From Mucilaginibacter sp. MD40 (GTDB lineage Bacteria > Bacteroidota > Bacteroidia > Sphingobacteriales > Sphingobacteriaceae), in assembly GCF_002288635.1 (NCBI RefSeq), contig NZ_NRSW01000001.1, positions 4,047,004 to 4,111,003 of the forward strand: DNA of 64,000 nucleotides. The letters are read 5' to 3'. A model generated the notes under the pieces. It did not search any database. It had not been told where the DNA came from and was given only the letters and a program-made list of their open reading frames with translations. Of this stretch, positions 8,195 through 17,554 are shown in pieces. The translations under genes were made by a program, and so were the position numbers. Each line of letters starts with the position of its first letter. Within the stretch, counting starts at the first letter, position 1.

Positions 8195-9505
8195 TCAGAA
8201 TTGGAGGTAAATAAGAAAACCCGCCCCTGCGGTCATGACCAGCAGGCAAAGACCACCCAGTGTATTGGATAGCCATTTATTTGTATAATTACCCATAATC
8301 TTTTTATTGTTGGCGATATGCAATACGATAGCTATGATCACCGGACAAGTTACCCCATAAAGGATAGCCGTATATAGCAGCGCATCAACCGGGTTGATCC
8401 CGAAATAGTTGATACTCAACCCGAGCAATACCGAAACGATCAAAATCGCATAGAAAGCTTTCGCCTTGCGAAATTTTTTATCCAGGTTACCTTTCAGGCC
8501 GAAGGTTTCCGTTACGATATAGGACAAGGAGCCGCTTAATACCGGGATGGCTAAAAATCCAGTTCCAATAATCCCTAATGCAAACAGCAAATAGGAAAAT
8601 TTACCGGCAACAGGTTCCAGAGCTTTAGCCGCCTGCTCAACCGTATCAATATTTCTGATACCGTGGCTATATAATGCGGTACCGGTCGCCAGTATGGTAA
8701 AAAACATGATCAGGTTGGAAAGGAACATACCCAGATTAACATCAATGCTCATTTTTTGGATCAGTAGTTCCAACAGCCGGCTTTCGCGTTTTTTGCCGTT
8801 GTCGGGAAAACTATCGCTAACAGACAACAATCTTTTATTGATCATGATCTGCCTTTTAACCGCTTTTACATCTTCAGCTTCCATAGCGGTTTGCCAGAAA
8901 AACAGGTAGGGGGAGATGGTCGTGCCTAATATCGCCACCAACACGCCTATAAAATCCTTATCCCATTTGATCGTCGGCATCAGTGTTTGCTTTAAGACTA
9001 TACCCCAGTCGGGTTTAGTAAAAAAAGGCACAGCGATATACAACAACAAGGTGAGGCATAAATACTTCAGCACTGCGGCTAACTTTTGATAAGGCAGGTA
9101 CACAATAAAAAATAACAGCAGGCCTGTAAAGAGTATACTGAAAAAAATGGCCCGAACCGATGGAAACAGCAGATTAGCAACCGCGCCCATCGCGGCGATA
9201 TCCGCCCCGATATTCAGGATTATAGCAGGAACGCTGAAAATCACCATCAGATAAAGCACAGGTTTACCATAGTGCTTTTTCAGCGTAGTGGTCAGCCCCG
9301 CGGAAGTAATCAGGCCGATTCTGGCGCACATTTCCTGGATGGCGGCCATCAAGGGGAAAGTAATTAGCACCGTCCATAATGTAGCGATACCATATTTTGC
9401 GCCTGCCTGTGAATAAGTCGCGATACCCGACGGGTCGTCGTCACTTGCACCTGTTACGATCCCCGGCCCTAACGCGCCGAAGAATTTTTTTACTTTTTTA
9501 AGCAT
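8195..9505 (-). CDS. Nramp-family divalent metal transporter, atypical clade
   Basis: A 436-residue transporter with about eleven membrane segments. The first helix carries GPGIVTGASDDDPSGIATYS, which corresponds to the Nramp DPGN site but reads DPSG. The sixth-helix MPH motif of Mn/Fe importers is replaced (TTISPYLFFWQTAMEAEDV). Loss of both signatures is known in Nramp-like proteins carrying other ions, including Mg-type members, so calling it MntH would be unsafe. It overlaps the P-type ATPase gene by 8 bp. I infer a divalent cation carrier that balances the efflux pumps of the same operon. Confidence 0.82.
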   Translation of the reverse strand: MLKKVKKFFGALGPGIVTGASDDDPSGIATYSQAGAKYGIATLWTVLITFPLMAAIQEMCARIGLITSAGLTTTLKKHYGKPVLYLMVIFSVPAIILNIGADIAAMGAVANLLFPSVRAIFFSILFTGLLLFFIVYLPYQKLAAVLKYLCLTLLLYIAVPFFTKPDWGIVLKQTLMPTIKWDKDFIGVLVAILGTTISPYLFFWQTAMEAEDVKAVKRQIMINKRLLSVSDSFPDNGKKRESRLLELLIQKMSIDVNLGMFLSNLIMFFTILATGTALYSHGIRNIDTVEQAAKALEPVAGKFSYLLFALGIIGTGFLAIPVLSGSLSYIVTETFGLKGNLDKKFRKAKAFYAILIVSVLLGLSINYFGINPVDALLYTAILYGVTCPVIIAIVLHIANNKKIMGNYTNKWLSNTLGGLCLLVMTAGAGFLIYLQF

Positions 9506-11675
9506 CTTTTTTCTTTTCCGTTTTAGCTACATTTTTATGGTCATTATCATAAGCCAGCAGCCGAAGTGCGTTGAACACAACAAGTAAGGTTGATCCCTCG
9601 TGAGCGATCACGGCCGGCCCGATTGAGGCGATGCCTAAAATGGTAAGCGGTATCAGTGCAGCTACTACACCCAGGCTGATCCAAAGATTTTGTTTGATGA
9701 TACCCTTTGCTTTACGACTCAATCCAATAGCAAATGGCAGGCTTTCCAGTTTATCCCCCATCAAGGCAATATCAGCGGTTTCTAATGCTACATCTGACCC
9801 CGCAGCTCCCATAGCGATGCCTACAGTACTTTTGGCCATAGCCGGCGCGTCATTCACACCGTCGCCAATCATGGCAACCATTTTTTCCGACTTGTCCAGT
9901 TTTTGTACAGCCTTCACCTTGTCTTCCGGCATCAGGTCGCCCCAGGCCTCCGTAATGCCGATCTGTTTGGCAACCGAATCCGCGACCTGCTGGTTATCAC
10001 CGGTGAGCATGATCATTTTTTTGATACCTAAACCGCTTAGTTCAGAAAGGACGTGCTTGGCTTCTTTGCGCGGTACATCCATTAACGACAGTAAGCCGAT
10101 GAAATCCTTGTCCCTTTTGACCAGCATCGTTGTATGTCCTTGCTTTTCCAGGTCTTCAACTTGCTTAAGTATCCCATCGGGTATGCTTTTTGCAAATAAC
10201 GCTTTATTCCCAATAAGAACTTTTTTTCCGTTAACTTCAGCTTGTACGCCCCTGCCTGTAATACCTTTCACATGATGCGCTTCCGGGATATGGGCCTTTT
10301 TCAGTTTTTCCATGGCTCCATTAACGATAGCCTCTGCGAGGGGGTGGTCACTTAATTTTTCCACCGCTACCGCCACTGTCAGCAGTTCCTCTTCGGTTAT
10401 TTTATCAAATGGGATCGCATTAGTTAATTGCGGCTTGCCTTCCGTTAAAGTTCCGGTTTTGTCAAAAGCAATTGCATTCAGAGAACCGAGGTCCTCCAAG
10501 GGTCTTCCGCCTTTGATGAGCACACCACCACGGGCTGCACGGGCTACGCCGGCAAGTACGGCGCTTGGCGTTGATATCGCAAGAGCACAAGGGCTTGCTG
10601 CAACCAGCACCGACATGGCGCGGTAAAAGCTTTTGCTGAACGGTTCATCAATCACCAGGTAAGCAAAACACAGCGCTGTAACCAAGATTAACACTGCCGG
10701 CACGAAGAACTTTTCGAATTTATCGGTGAACAGCTGAGTCGGAGATTTTTGCTTTTCTGCTTCGTTGACCATTTTCACCAAACGGGATATGGTAGAATCT
10801 TTGGCCTCTTTGATCACTTTCACCTCTAAAGCGGAAGCACCGTTGATCGTTCCTGCAAAAACCCTGTATTGCGGTTTGATGCTGACATCCTTGCTATAAT
10901 CTTTTCCGGCATCAGGCACCGGAGATTTATCTACTGGCACACTTTCGCCCGTGATCGGTGCCTGGTTCACACTGCTTTCACCTTTAACGACTACACCATC
11001 GGCCGGTATCTTGCTGTTAGGTTTAATAATAATGACGTCACCTAACACCAGTTCTTCAATTCGAACTTCTTCCTGTTTGCCGTCGCGTGAAACGAGCGCC
11101 GTAGGCGGTGCGAGACTGGTAAGTGCCGCGATAGATTTTCGGGCTTTGGCCATCGCGTAATGTTCCAGGGAGTGCCCCAGGCTGAACAGGAACAACAATA
11201 ATGCGCCTTCAGCCCAGGAGCCTAAAATAGCCGCCCCGATAGCCGCCACAAGCATCAGGAAATCGATCTCGAAGCCACCCTTAAGAATGGTCTGCACTGC
11301 TTCCCTGGCCGTGAAGAATGCTCCAAAGAAATATGCGACGATATAGAGGGACAGGCTTATCCAGGAAGGCAGGCCGGTAACGAATGTAAGGCCCCAGCCA
11401 GCTCCAAGTGCCGCACCGCAAATGGCAGCGAAGATCATTTCCGTGTTTTTTCCGAAAATTCCGCCATGCTCATGGCCTTCTTCTTCATCGTGGTCATCTC
11501 CCTCTTTGTGGTTATGCCCGTCTTTGGGCGCATCTTTTGCCTTAGGTTTGCCTTTTTTTATGCCGTCTGAAGATGAACCTGCTGTTTTCTTTACTGGTTC
11601 TCCCTTTACTGCCGATGTCATATTTTTGTTGTTTTTCATAGCGTTTGGTATTAAATATTTAAACAGGCCCATCAT
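9498..11675 (-). CDS. Zn/Cd-type P1B ATPase with His-rich N-terminus
   Basis: A 725-residue P1B ATPase. The phosphorylation motif is DKTGTLTEGKP, the hinge GDGVNDAPAMA, and the TGES loop APITGESVPVDK. The transmembrane metal motif is SPC (VAASPCALAISTPSAVLAG) instead of CPC. There is no classical HMA domain; a His/Asp/Glu-rich stretch near residues 52-72 (DGHNHKEGDDHDEEEGHEHG) probably binds metal. Such ATPases export divalent Zn or Cd from the cytoplasm. The gene starts 6 bp after czcB, so the pump works with the Czc system: the ATPase would move metal to the periplasm and Czc out of the cell. The SPC variant makes the exact metal less certain. Confidence 0.92.
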   Translation of the reverse strand: MMGLFKYLIPNAMKNNKNMTSAVKGEPVKKTAGSSSDGIKKGKPKAKDAPKDGHNHKEGDDHDEEEGHEHGGIFGKNTEMIFAAICGAALGAGWGLTFVTGLPSWISLSLYIVAYFFGAFFTAREAVQTILKGGFEIDFLMLVAAIGAAILGSWAEGALLLFLFSLGHSLEHYAMAKARKSIAALTSLAPPTALVSRDGKQEEVRIEELVLGDVIIIKPNSKIPADGVVVKGESSVNQAPITGESVPVDKSPVPDAGKDYSKDVSIKPQYRVFAGTINGASALEVKVIKEAKDSTISRLVKMVNEAEKQKSPTQLFTDKFEKFFVPAVLILVTALCFAYLVIDEPFSKSFYRAMSVLVAASPCALAISTPSAVLAGVARAARGGVLIKGGRPLEDLGSLNAIAFDKTGTLTEGKPQLTNAIPFDKITEEELLTVAVAVEKLSDHPLAEAIVNGAMEKLKKAHIPEAHHVKGITGRGVQAEVNGKKVLIGNKALFAKSIPDGILKQVEDLEKQGHTTMLVKRDKDFIGLLSLMDVPRKEAKHVLSELSGLGIKKMIMLTGDNQQVADSVAKQIGITEAWGDLMPEDKVKAVQKLDKSEKMVAMIGDGVNDAPAMAKSTVGIAMGAAGSDVALETADIALMGDKLESLPFAIGLSRKAKGIIKQNLWISLGVVAALIPLTILGIASIGPAVIAHEGSTLLVVFNALRLLAYDNDHKNVAKTEKKKDA

Positions 11676-11681
11676 AACGGC

Positions 11682-12917
11682 TTACTCTTCTTCGCTGTTT
11701 TTCATTTTAGATAGTAGGTCATAGGCGCCTTTCAATACGATCCTTCCTTTGAAAGGCTGGTCGGTAGATAATTGCACCTCAGTAAACCCACCGTCGGATA
11801 TGCCGGTGGTCACTTCAACCATTTCAAAATGAAATGATTCCCCGGCTGCTTCTTTTATACTTTCCGGTTCATCTTTTTCATGCTGGTGGGCATTACTTTG
11901 TTTTACCTCCGTGTGTACAAAAACATATTTTTTACCCTGAAAATCGACGATGGCCGTTTCCGGCAACGCGGTGACTTGGCTCGTCCCGGTTTCGATATAG
12001 GCTTTCAAATAGGTCCCGGGAATAAATTTGATGCTGCCCTTGGCAATAGCGTGCACTGTAACCGTTTTATCCGCATTGATCTCGCGCCCCACAAGCTGAA
12101 CAACCGCTATGCGGTCTGTTGAATCGTTGGAAAGGTTAAAGCGAACCTTTTGCCCCGGTTTAACTTTTTCCGCATCTTTTTCGAAAACATTCAGTTCAAC
12201 ATGCAAGTTGGAACTGTTTACGATCTCGAACATAACATCATTGGGATTAACAAACTTGCCGGTATTCACATTAACCTTAGTTACATAGCCGCTGATCGGC
12301 GCGTAGATATTGATAGAACTTCGGATATTGCCTGCCGTCAAGCTCTCCGGGCTAATATTGATCAGCCGGAGGCGCTGCTTCAGGGCATTTTCTCTTGCCA
12401 GCATCGTCTGGTACTGCGCTTTGGATTGTTGCAAGACCTTTTGAGAATTGACATTTTGCTGAGACAGTTCCTGCTGCCTTTTGTATTCTGTATCACTTAG
12501 CTCCAATTGACTCTTGCTCTCCAGATAGTCTTGTTGCAGCTGTACATAGTCCTGGTTTTGCAGAACGGCGATCACTTCGCCTTTGCTCACACTGCTGCCC
12601 TGCAATAATGGCGTGGATTTGACGATCCCACCCATCTGTGTGGTAATACTGACAAGGTTCTGTGGCGGAACATCGATAAAGCCATTAACTTTCAGTAGTC
12701 CGGCAAGGTTTTTAGGTTCTGCTGAACCTAAACTAATATCGATCGCCTTGTATTGGGCTGCGGTCACTTCTACGGTATTTTTATCTTCTTGATGGGCCGT
12801 ATCCGGCTTGGCCTCGGCAGTAGAATTTTCCGCCGGCTTGCTGCCGCAAGAACTGATGAAGAATGGGAGGGCTATAGTAACAGCCAGTTTTCCTATGGAT
12901 TGAATGGTAAATTTCAT
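11682..12917 (-). CDS. czcB: RND efflux periplasmic adaptor, CzcB-like lipoprotein
   Basis: A 411-residue membrane-fusion protein. A lipoprotein signal ends ALPFFISSCGS, placing it on the periplasmic side of a membrane. The barrel-sandwich half is seen at LKVNGFIDVPPQNLVSITTQ and IYAPISGYVTKVNVNTGKFV, with a long alpha-helical hairpin between. A short His/Glu insert (NAHQHEKDEPES) in the C-terminal part could bind metal. It bridges the CzcA pump to the outer-membrane channel. The gene follows czcA by 8 bp and precedes the ATPase by 6 bp. Confidence 0.93.
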   Translation of the reverse strand: MKFTIQSIGKLAVTIALPFFISSCGSKPAENSTAEAKPDTAHQEDKNTVEVTAAQYKAIDISLGSAEPKNLAGLLKVNGFIDVPPQNLVSITTQMGGIVKSTPLLQGSSVSKGEVIAVLQNQDYVQLQQDYLESKSQLELSDTEYKRQQELSQQNVNSQKVLQQSKAQYQTMLARENALKQRLRLINISPESLTAGNIRSSINIYAPISGYVTKVNVNTGKFVNPNDVMFEIVNSSNLHVELNVFEKDAEKVKPGQKVRFNLSNDSTDRIAVVQLVGREINADKTVTVHAIAKGSIKFIPGTYLKAYIETGTSQVTALPETAIVDFQGKKYVFVHTEVKQSNAHQHEKDEPESIKEAAGESFHFEMVEVTTGISDGGFTEVQLSTDQPFKGRIVLKGAYDLLSKMKNSEEE

Positions 12918-12925
12918 ATGCTTAA

Positions 12926-15900
12926 TTATAAACCGATAAGGTATTGGAGCGTGTAAACAGATTGATTGTATTGATTAATAGCTTGCAGGTAATTGAACCT
13001 GATCTCAGAATAGGTACGGAGCGCCTGGGCAAATTCGATATAGCCGATATCTCCGCTCTGAAACGCGATCTGACCTTGTTTCAGGATAAGGTTGGTATTT
13101 GGCAGCGCGCTCTGTTCATAATATTCGATGCTTCGCGCGTTCTTCAACACATCCTGATAGGCTTGCTGATACTGGCTTTGCAGATTGACCTGGTAGAGGT
13201 TATACTGGGATTCGGAAACCTGTTTGTCAATCTTTGCTGCCTTTATTCGTGCCGCGTAAGGTTTGAAAAATAAGGGGACTGAAATACCGGCCTGTATTCC
13301 CTGGAAGCGGTTCGAGCCTGAAAAGCTGCGGTCTTGCCCATTGATATTCTGTATACCGATCAGTGACTGGTTGAAATAGCCTACCGTAAAATCAGGCCCG
13401 GAGCGTGATTTCTCTAAACGGATATTTTTATCAGCGATCACGATCTGCTGTTTTTGGTAGGCCAGCAGCGGGTTTCTCACAATACTGCTGTCTGAAAAAG
13501 GAACTACCTCCGTTGTTTTAACGAATTGTTCCGGCATCACGGTCACACTATCTGCGGTGTTAAGCAAACGTTTGAGCTCCGATTTTGCCGCTAATATATC
13601 AGACTGGTTTTTCATCATCTGATTTTTGACCTCATTGTATTGTGTTTCCGCAGTGGTCTTTTCAAGCAGGTTTGTTTCGCCGGTCTTGTAACGAAGCCCG
13701 GCTGCCTTTAGAAAGGCACTGTAAATGGAATCCTGAGTGAAGTACAGCTTTTGCAGTGCAACAAAATAGGTGAGCTGTGTATAGGCCTGTCTGACCTCAT
13801 ACGTAAGCTGATTTTTTGTCACGTTCAGGCCGATCTCCGCTGCGCCGATCCGGGCGTTGTAAACCTCGCGCTGATTTTTGTATAAGCCCGGGAATGGAAT
13901 ATTCTGCTGAATGCTGATGTTATTATCCCTTTTTACACTATTGATCTGCCCATATTGAATATTGAAATCCGTTTTTCCCAGTTCAGTTGCGCTGCCTTTA
14001 AGCGCTTGCTGCTGGGTAATCTGCAGGCGCGATGATTGCACATTTTGATTGTTCGCAACGGCTGTACTGATCGCCTGCTGGATACTCAATGGTTGAGTTG
14101 GAACAGTCTGGGCTTTAGCAGGTAACCCGAATAAAACCAGCAGGGCTATAACGGCAACCGGCACAGCCTTAACCTTTTTGGTCTCCCGCCATTTTTCGAA
14201 ATAGGTATATAACACAGGTAAAACAATTAAAGTTAGAATAGTAGAAGTGATGAGTCCGCCTATCACAACAGTAGCCAGTGGTTTCTGTACTTCGGCACCG
14301 GCCGCAGTGGAGATCGCCATCGGCAGGAACCCGAGCGAAGCCACGGTTGCAGTCATTAATACAGGCCTGAGGCGAACTTCAGTACCCTCCAGGACGATCG
14401 CTTTCAGATCTTTTTTGCCTGATTTTTTCAAACGGTTAAATTCGGTGATCAGAACGATACCATTCAGCACCGCTACACCGAATAGTGCGATAAAACCGAC
14501 GCCAGCGGAAATACTGAACGGCATTCCCCGTATAAGCAGGGCGAATACACCGCCGATGGCGGCCATAGGTATGGCTGAGAAAATAAGTATGGACTGGTTA
14601 AATGAACCAAAAGAAAAATAAAGCAGCAAAATGATAAGCAACAAAGCCACCGGTACCGCTACTGAAAGGCGCTTGGTTGCTTCTTTTAGGTTCTCGAACT
14701 GTCCGCCGTAAGTAATATAGTACCCTGCAGGCAGTTTGATCTGTTGGTCTATCTTCTGTTGAATTTCGGTAACCACACTTTGAATATCCCGGCCACGTAC
14801 GTTCAACCCGACGATGATGCGCCTTTTGGTATCTTCGCGCTGGATCTGGTTAGGTCCGATCTGGAAAGATACATCAGCCAATTGTTCCATCGGCACCTGG
14901 TTACCATTTGGTGCGGTCACGTAGAGATTTTTGACATCATTAATGCCCTGGCGATTGGCCAGAGAAAGGCGGACCACCATATCATAACGTTTCTCACCCT
15001 CATAGACCAAACCCGCCGATTGACCGGCAAACGCGGTATTAAGCGCCTGATTAACCGTACCAATGCTTAGACCGTACTGGGCTACTTTGTCCCGGTTGAT
15101 CTTGACCACAATTTGCGGTAAGCCGGTAGCCTGTTCCAGGTAAACGTCTTTCGCTCCCTGTACTGAACTAACGATCTTGCCGATTTTTTTAGAAAGATCA
15201 GTAAGTCCGTCGAGATCATCTCCGAATATTTTGATTCCGATATCCTGCCGCACACCCGAGATGAGTTCATTAGAGCGTAGCTGGATAGGTTGTGAAAAAC
15301 CGAATGTCACACCCGGAACTTCCTCTAATGCTTCTGCCATAAGATTAGCCAATTCTTCGCGGCTGTGCGTCGTGGTCCATTCCTTTTTGTCCTTCAGGAT
15401 GACCGTGAGATCGCAGGCATCCATAGGCATTGGATCGGTCGGAATCTCCGCTGCGCCGATTTTACCGATAACCTCTTTAACTTCGGGAAACTTCTTCACG
15501 AGGATTTGAGAGGCCTGATTGACTTTATCGATGGTTTGCGAAAGGGAACTGCCGGTGAGCAGGCGGGTTTCCACGGCAAAGTCACCTTCTTCCAGCGTCG
15601 GGATAAATTCACCTCCCATACGGGTAAAGACGAATATGCTGACAACAAGCAAAGCAACTGAACTACCTACTACGATCAGCCGTTTGTTCAGTGCGCCTTT
15701 GATCAGCGGCAAGTAACGGCGGTGGATCGCATCCATCATCCGGTCAGAAAAATTCTTTTTATGACTTTGGTTCTTACTTAAGGCCAGTGAAGAAACCATA
15801 GGTACATAAGTTAGCGACAGTAAGAATGCGCCAAGTATGGCAAAAGATACCGTTTGTGCCATAGGGCCGAACATTTTGCCTTCAATTCCGACAAGGGCCA

Positions 15901-17299
15901 GGATAGGGAGATAAACGATCAGGATAATGATCTGACCAAACGCAGCAGCGCTCATCATTCTTCCGGCAGACTGCTCGACCTGCTCGTTCATCTCCTTTTG
16001 CGTAAAGGGGCGTCCTGGATTATTGACCGCTAGCACATGCATGGTCGCTTCCACGATAATAACGGCACCATCGACTATAAGGCCGAAATCGATCGCGCCA
16101 AGACTCATCAAATTACCTGAAACGCCGAAAACGTTCATCAGGCAAATAGCAAAAAGCATCGCCAGCGGTATAACCGAGGCAACGACAAGACCTGCCCTGA
16201 TGTTCCCGAGGAATAGCACCAGTACGAAAATTACAATAAGTGCACCCTCGATCAGGTTTTTAGCGACGGTGCCGATTGCCCTGTCGACTAACGCGCTGCG
16301 GTCAAGGAACGGCTCTACGGTCACCCCCTCGGGTAGTGTTTTGTTAATACGTGTGATCTTTTCTTTTACCAGCTTAACGACATTGTTAGCATTGGCGCCT
16401 TTGAGCATCATTACAATGCCGCCGACAGCTTCGCCTTCACTATTCGTCGTCGAACGGGTTAAAGCACCATAGCGTATGGAATTGCTGATCCCTACGTTTG
16501 CGATATCCCTAATGAGTACGGGTAAACCATTTGCATTGTTCTTGACTACGATCTTGTTGATATCATCAACGGTACCGACCAGACCTTCACTGCGAATAAA
16601 ATAGGCATTCGGCTTTTTATCGATGTAGGCTCCGCCGGTATTTTGGTTATTTTGTTCCAGTGCATTAAATACATCGCTGATACTTAAATTTAAACTGCGC
16701 AGCTTGTCCGGGTCAAGGGCGATCTCATATTGCTTAAGTAAACCTCCAAAACTGTTGACTTCGGCGATCCCTGGGGTACCAAGCAGTTGCCTGCGAACGA
16801 TCCAGTCTTGGATGCTCCGTAATTCGCGGGCATCATACTTCTTTTCAAAACCGGGTTTAGCGTGAATTACGTATTGATAGATCTCACCAAGACCGGTTGA
16901 TATGGGCGAGATTTCGGGGTTACCAAGACCAGCCGGAATATTATTTTTTGCTTCGGACAGCTTTTCGTTAACCTGCTGCCGTGCCCAATAAATGTCTACC
17001 TTATCGTGAAAAACGATAGTAACCACCGAAAGTCCGAAACGGGATAGTGAACGTACTTGCTCTATCTCGGGAATGGTAGCCATCGTTTGCTCTACCGGGT
17101 AGGAGATAAGTCTTTCCACTTCCTGCGTGGCAAGGGACGGGCTGAGCGTGATTACCTGTACCTGATTGTTAGTAATATCGGGAACGGCGTCTATAGGCAA
17201 TTTATTCAAAGAATAAATTCCCCAAGCGATCAGGGCGAGCGTAAATAGCCCAATGACCAACTTATTATTGATGGAAAAATTGATTATTTTATTTAACAT
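12926..17299 (-). CDS. czcA: CzcA-type RND metal pump fused to a TolC-like outer-membrane channel domain
   Basis: 1457 residues. The first ~1040 are a heavy-metal RND pump: N-terminal membrane helix, two large periplasmic loops and twelve helices. The fourth-helix signature AIDFGLIVDGAVIIVEA is of the DFG...DGA type linked to Zn/Co/Cd or Co/Ni pumps, not the Cu/Ag type. The loop FIPTLEEGDFAVETRLLTGS lacks the Met used by CusA. After YTYFEKWRETKKVKAV there is a second signal-like segment, VAVIALLVLFGLPAKAQ, and a TolC-family domain of ~400 residues (PLSIQQAISTAVANNQN onward). Pump and channel would span both membranes, possibly after cleavage at the internal AKAQ. This fusion recurs in Bacteroidota. 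It follows the 61-residue membrane gene by 6 bp and is the core of the operon. Confidence 0.95.
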   Translation of the reverse strand: MLNKIINFSINNKLVIGLFTLALIAWGIYSLNKLPIDAVPDITNNQVQVITLSPSLATQEVERLISYPVEQTMATIPEIEQVRSLSRFGLSVVTIVFHDKVDIYWARQQVNEKLSEAKNNIPAGLGNPEISPISTGLGEIYQYVIHAKPGFEKKYDARELRSIQDWIVRRQLLGTPGIAEVNSFGGLLKQYEIALDPDKLRSLNLSISDVFNALEQNNQNTGGAYIDKKPNAYFIRSEGLVGTVDDINKIVVKNNANGLPVLIRDIANVGISNSIRYGALTRSTTNSEGEAVGGIVMMLKGANANNVVKLVKEKITRINKTLPEGVTVEPFLDRSALVDRAIGTVAKNLIEGALIVIFVLVLFLGNIRAGLVVASVIPLAMLFAICLMNVFGVSGNLMSLGAIDFGLIVDGAVIIVEATMHVLAVNNPGRPFTQKEMNEQVEQSAGRMMSAAAFGQIIILIVYLPILALVGIEGKMFGPMAQTVSFAILGAFLLSLTYVPMVSSLALSKNQSHKKNFSDRMMDAIHRRYLPLIKGALNKRLIVVGSSVALLVVSIFVFTRMGGEFIPTLEEGDFAVETRLLTGSSLSQTIDKVNQASQILVKKFPEVKEVIGKIGAAEIPTDPMPMDACDLTVILKDKKEWTTTHSREELANLMAEALEEVPGVTFGFSQPIQLRSNELISGVRQDIGIKIFGDDLDGLTDLSKKIGKIVSSVQGAKDVYLEQATGLPQIVVKINRDKVAQYGLSIGTVNQALNTAFAGQSAGLVYEGEKRYDMVVRLSLANRQGINDVKNLYVTAPNGNQVPMEQLADVSFQIGPNQIQREDTKRRIIVGLNVRGRDIQSVVTEIQQKIDQQIKLPAGYYITYGGQFENLKEATKRLSVAVPVALLLIILLLYFSFGSFNQSILIFSAIPMAAIGGVFALLIRGMPFSISAGVGFIALFGVAVLNGIVLITEFNRLKKSGKKDLKAIVLEGTEVRLRPVLMTATVASLGFLPMAISTAAGAEVQKPLATVVIGGLITSTILTLIVLPVLYTYFEKWRETKKVKAVPVAVIALLVLFGLPAKAQTVPTQPLSIQQAISTAVANNQNVQSSRLQITQQQALKGSATELGKTDFNIQYGQINSVKRDNNISIQQNIPFPGLYKNQREVYNARIGAAEIGLNVTKNQLTYEVRQAYTQLTYFVALQKLYFTQDSIYSAFLKAAGLRYKTGETNLLEKTTAETQYNEVKNQMMKNQSDILAAKSELKRLLNTADSVTVMPEQFVKTTEVVPFSDSSIVRNPLLAYQKQQIVIADKNIRLEKSRSGPDFTVGYFNQSLIGIQNINGQDRSFSGSNRFQGIQAGISVPLFFKPYAARIKAAKIDKQVSESQYNLYQVNLQSQYQQAYQDVLKNARSIEYYEQSALPNTNLILKQGQIAFQSGDIGYIEFAQALRTYSEIRFNYLQAINQYNQSVYTLQYLIGL

Positions 17300-17305
17300 G
17301 TGAAT

Positions 17306-17491
17306 TTAGTGCTTAGTTACCATATGGTAATATTTCATGGCAATGCCAATCATCGCCAGAACCATTACGATCACAATAATGACCAGTGAAATAATTCTGA
17401 TAACGCGCATCCATGTTGGTTTAGGCTGGATTTTTTTTCCATAGTAAACCACACGGTGCTTGTTTGGCAGTGCTCTCTTTTTTCGAGCCAT
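17306..17491 (-). CDS. 61-residue single-span membrane protein preceding CzcA
   Basis: A basic N-terminus (MARKKRALPNKHRVVYYGKK) is followed by one hydrophobic segment (IISLVIIVIVMVLAMIGIAM) and a short tail ending YYHMVTKH. A second copy at 29690-29875 has the same length, layout and ending (YYHVISKH), and lies just before a decayed CzcA fragment. The repeated link suggests a small partner of the pump, perhaps for assembly or metal sensing; this is inference. The gene is 63 bp after the DUF6660 gene and 6 bp before czcA. The function of the family is unknown to me. Confidence 0.75.
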   Translation of the reverse strand: MARKKRALPNKHRVVYYGKKIQPKPTWMRVIRIISLVIIVIVMVLAMIGIAMKYYHMVTKH

Positions 17492-17554
17492 ACCTGATGA
17501 ATAAATTATTAAATAGAAATTTTCACGCGTTTAGCATGAGAGAGAAGAGAAGTC

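Noticed and set aside
9631..10275. 214-residue plus-strand ORF inside the first ATPase gene
   Set aside because: It lies wholly within a P-type ATPase with all motifs intact; composition is that of an antisense shadow.
14247..16472. Several long plus-strand ORFs opposite czcA
   Set aside because: They are shadows of a strongly supported minus-strand RND gene and have Ser/Thr/Pro-rich compositions with no recognisable domain.
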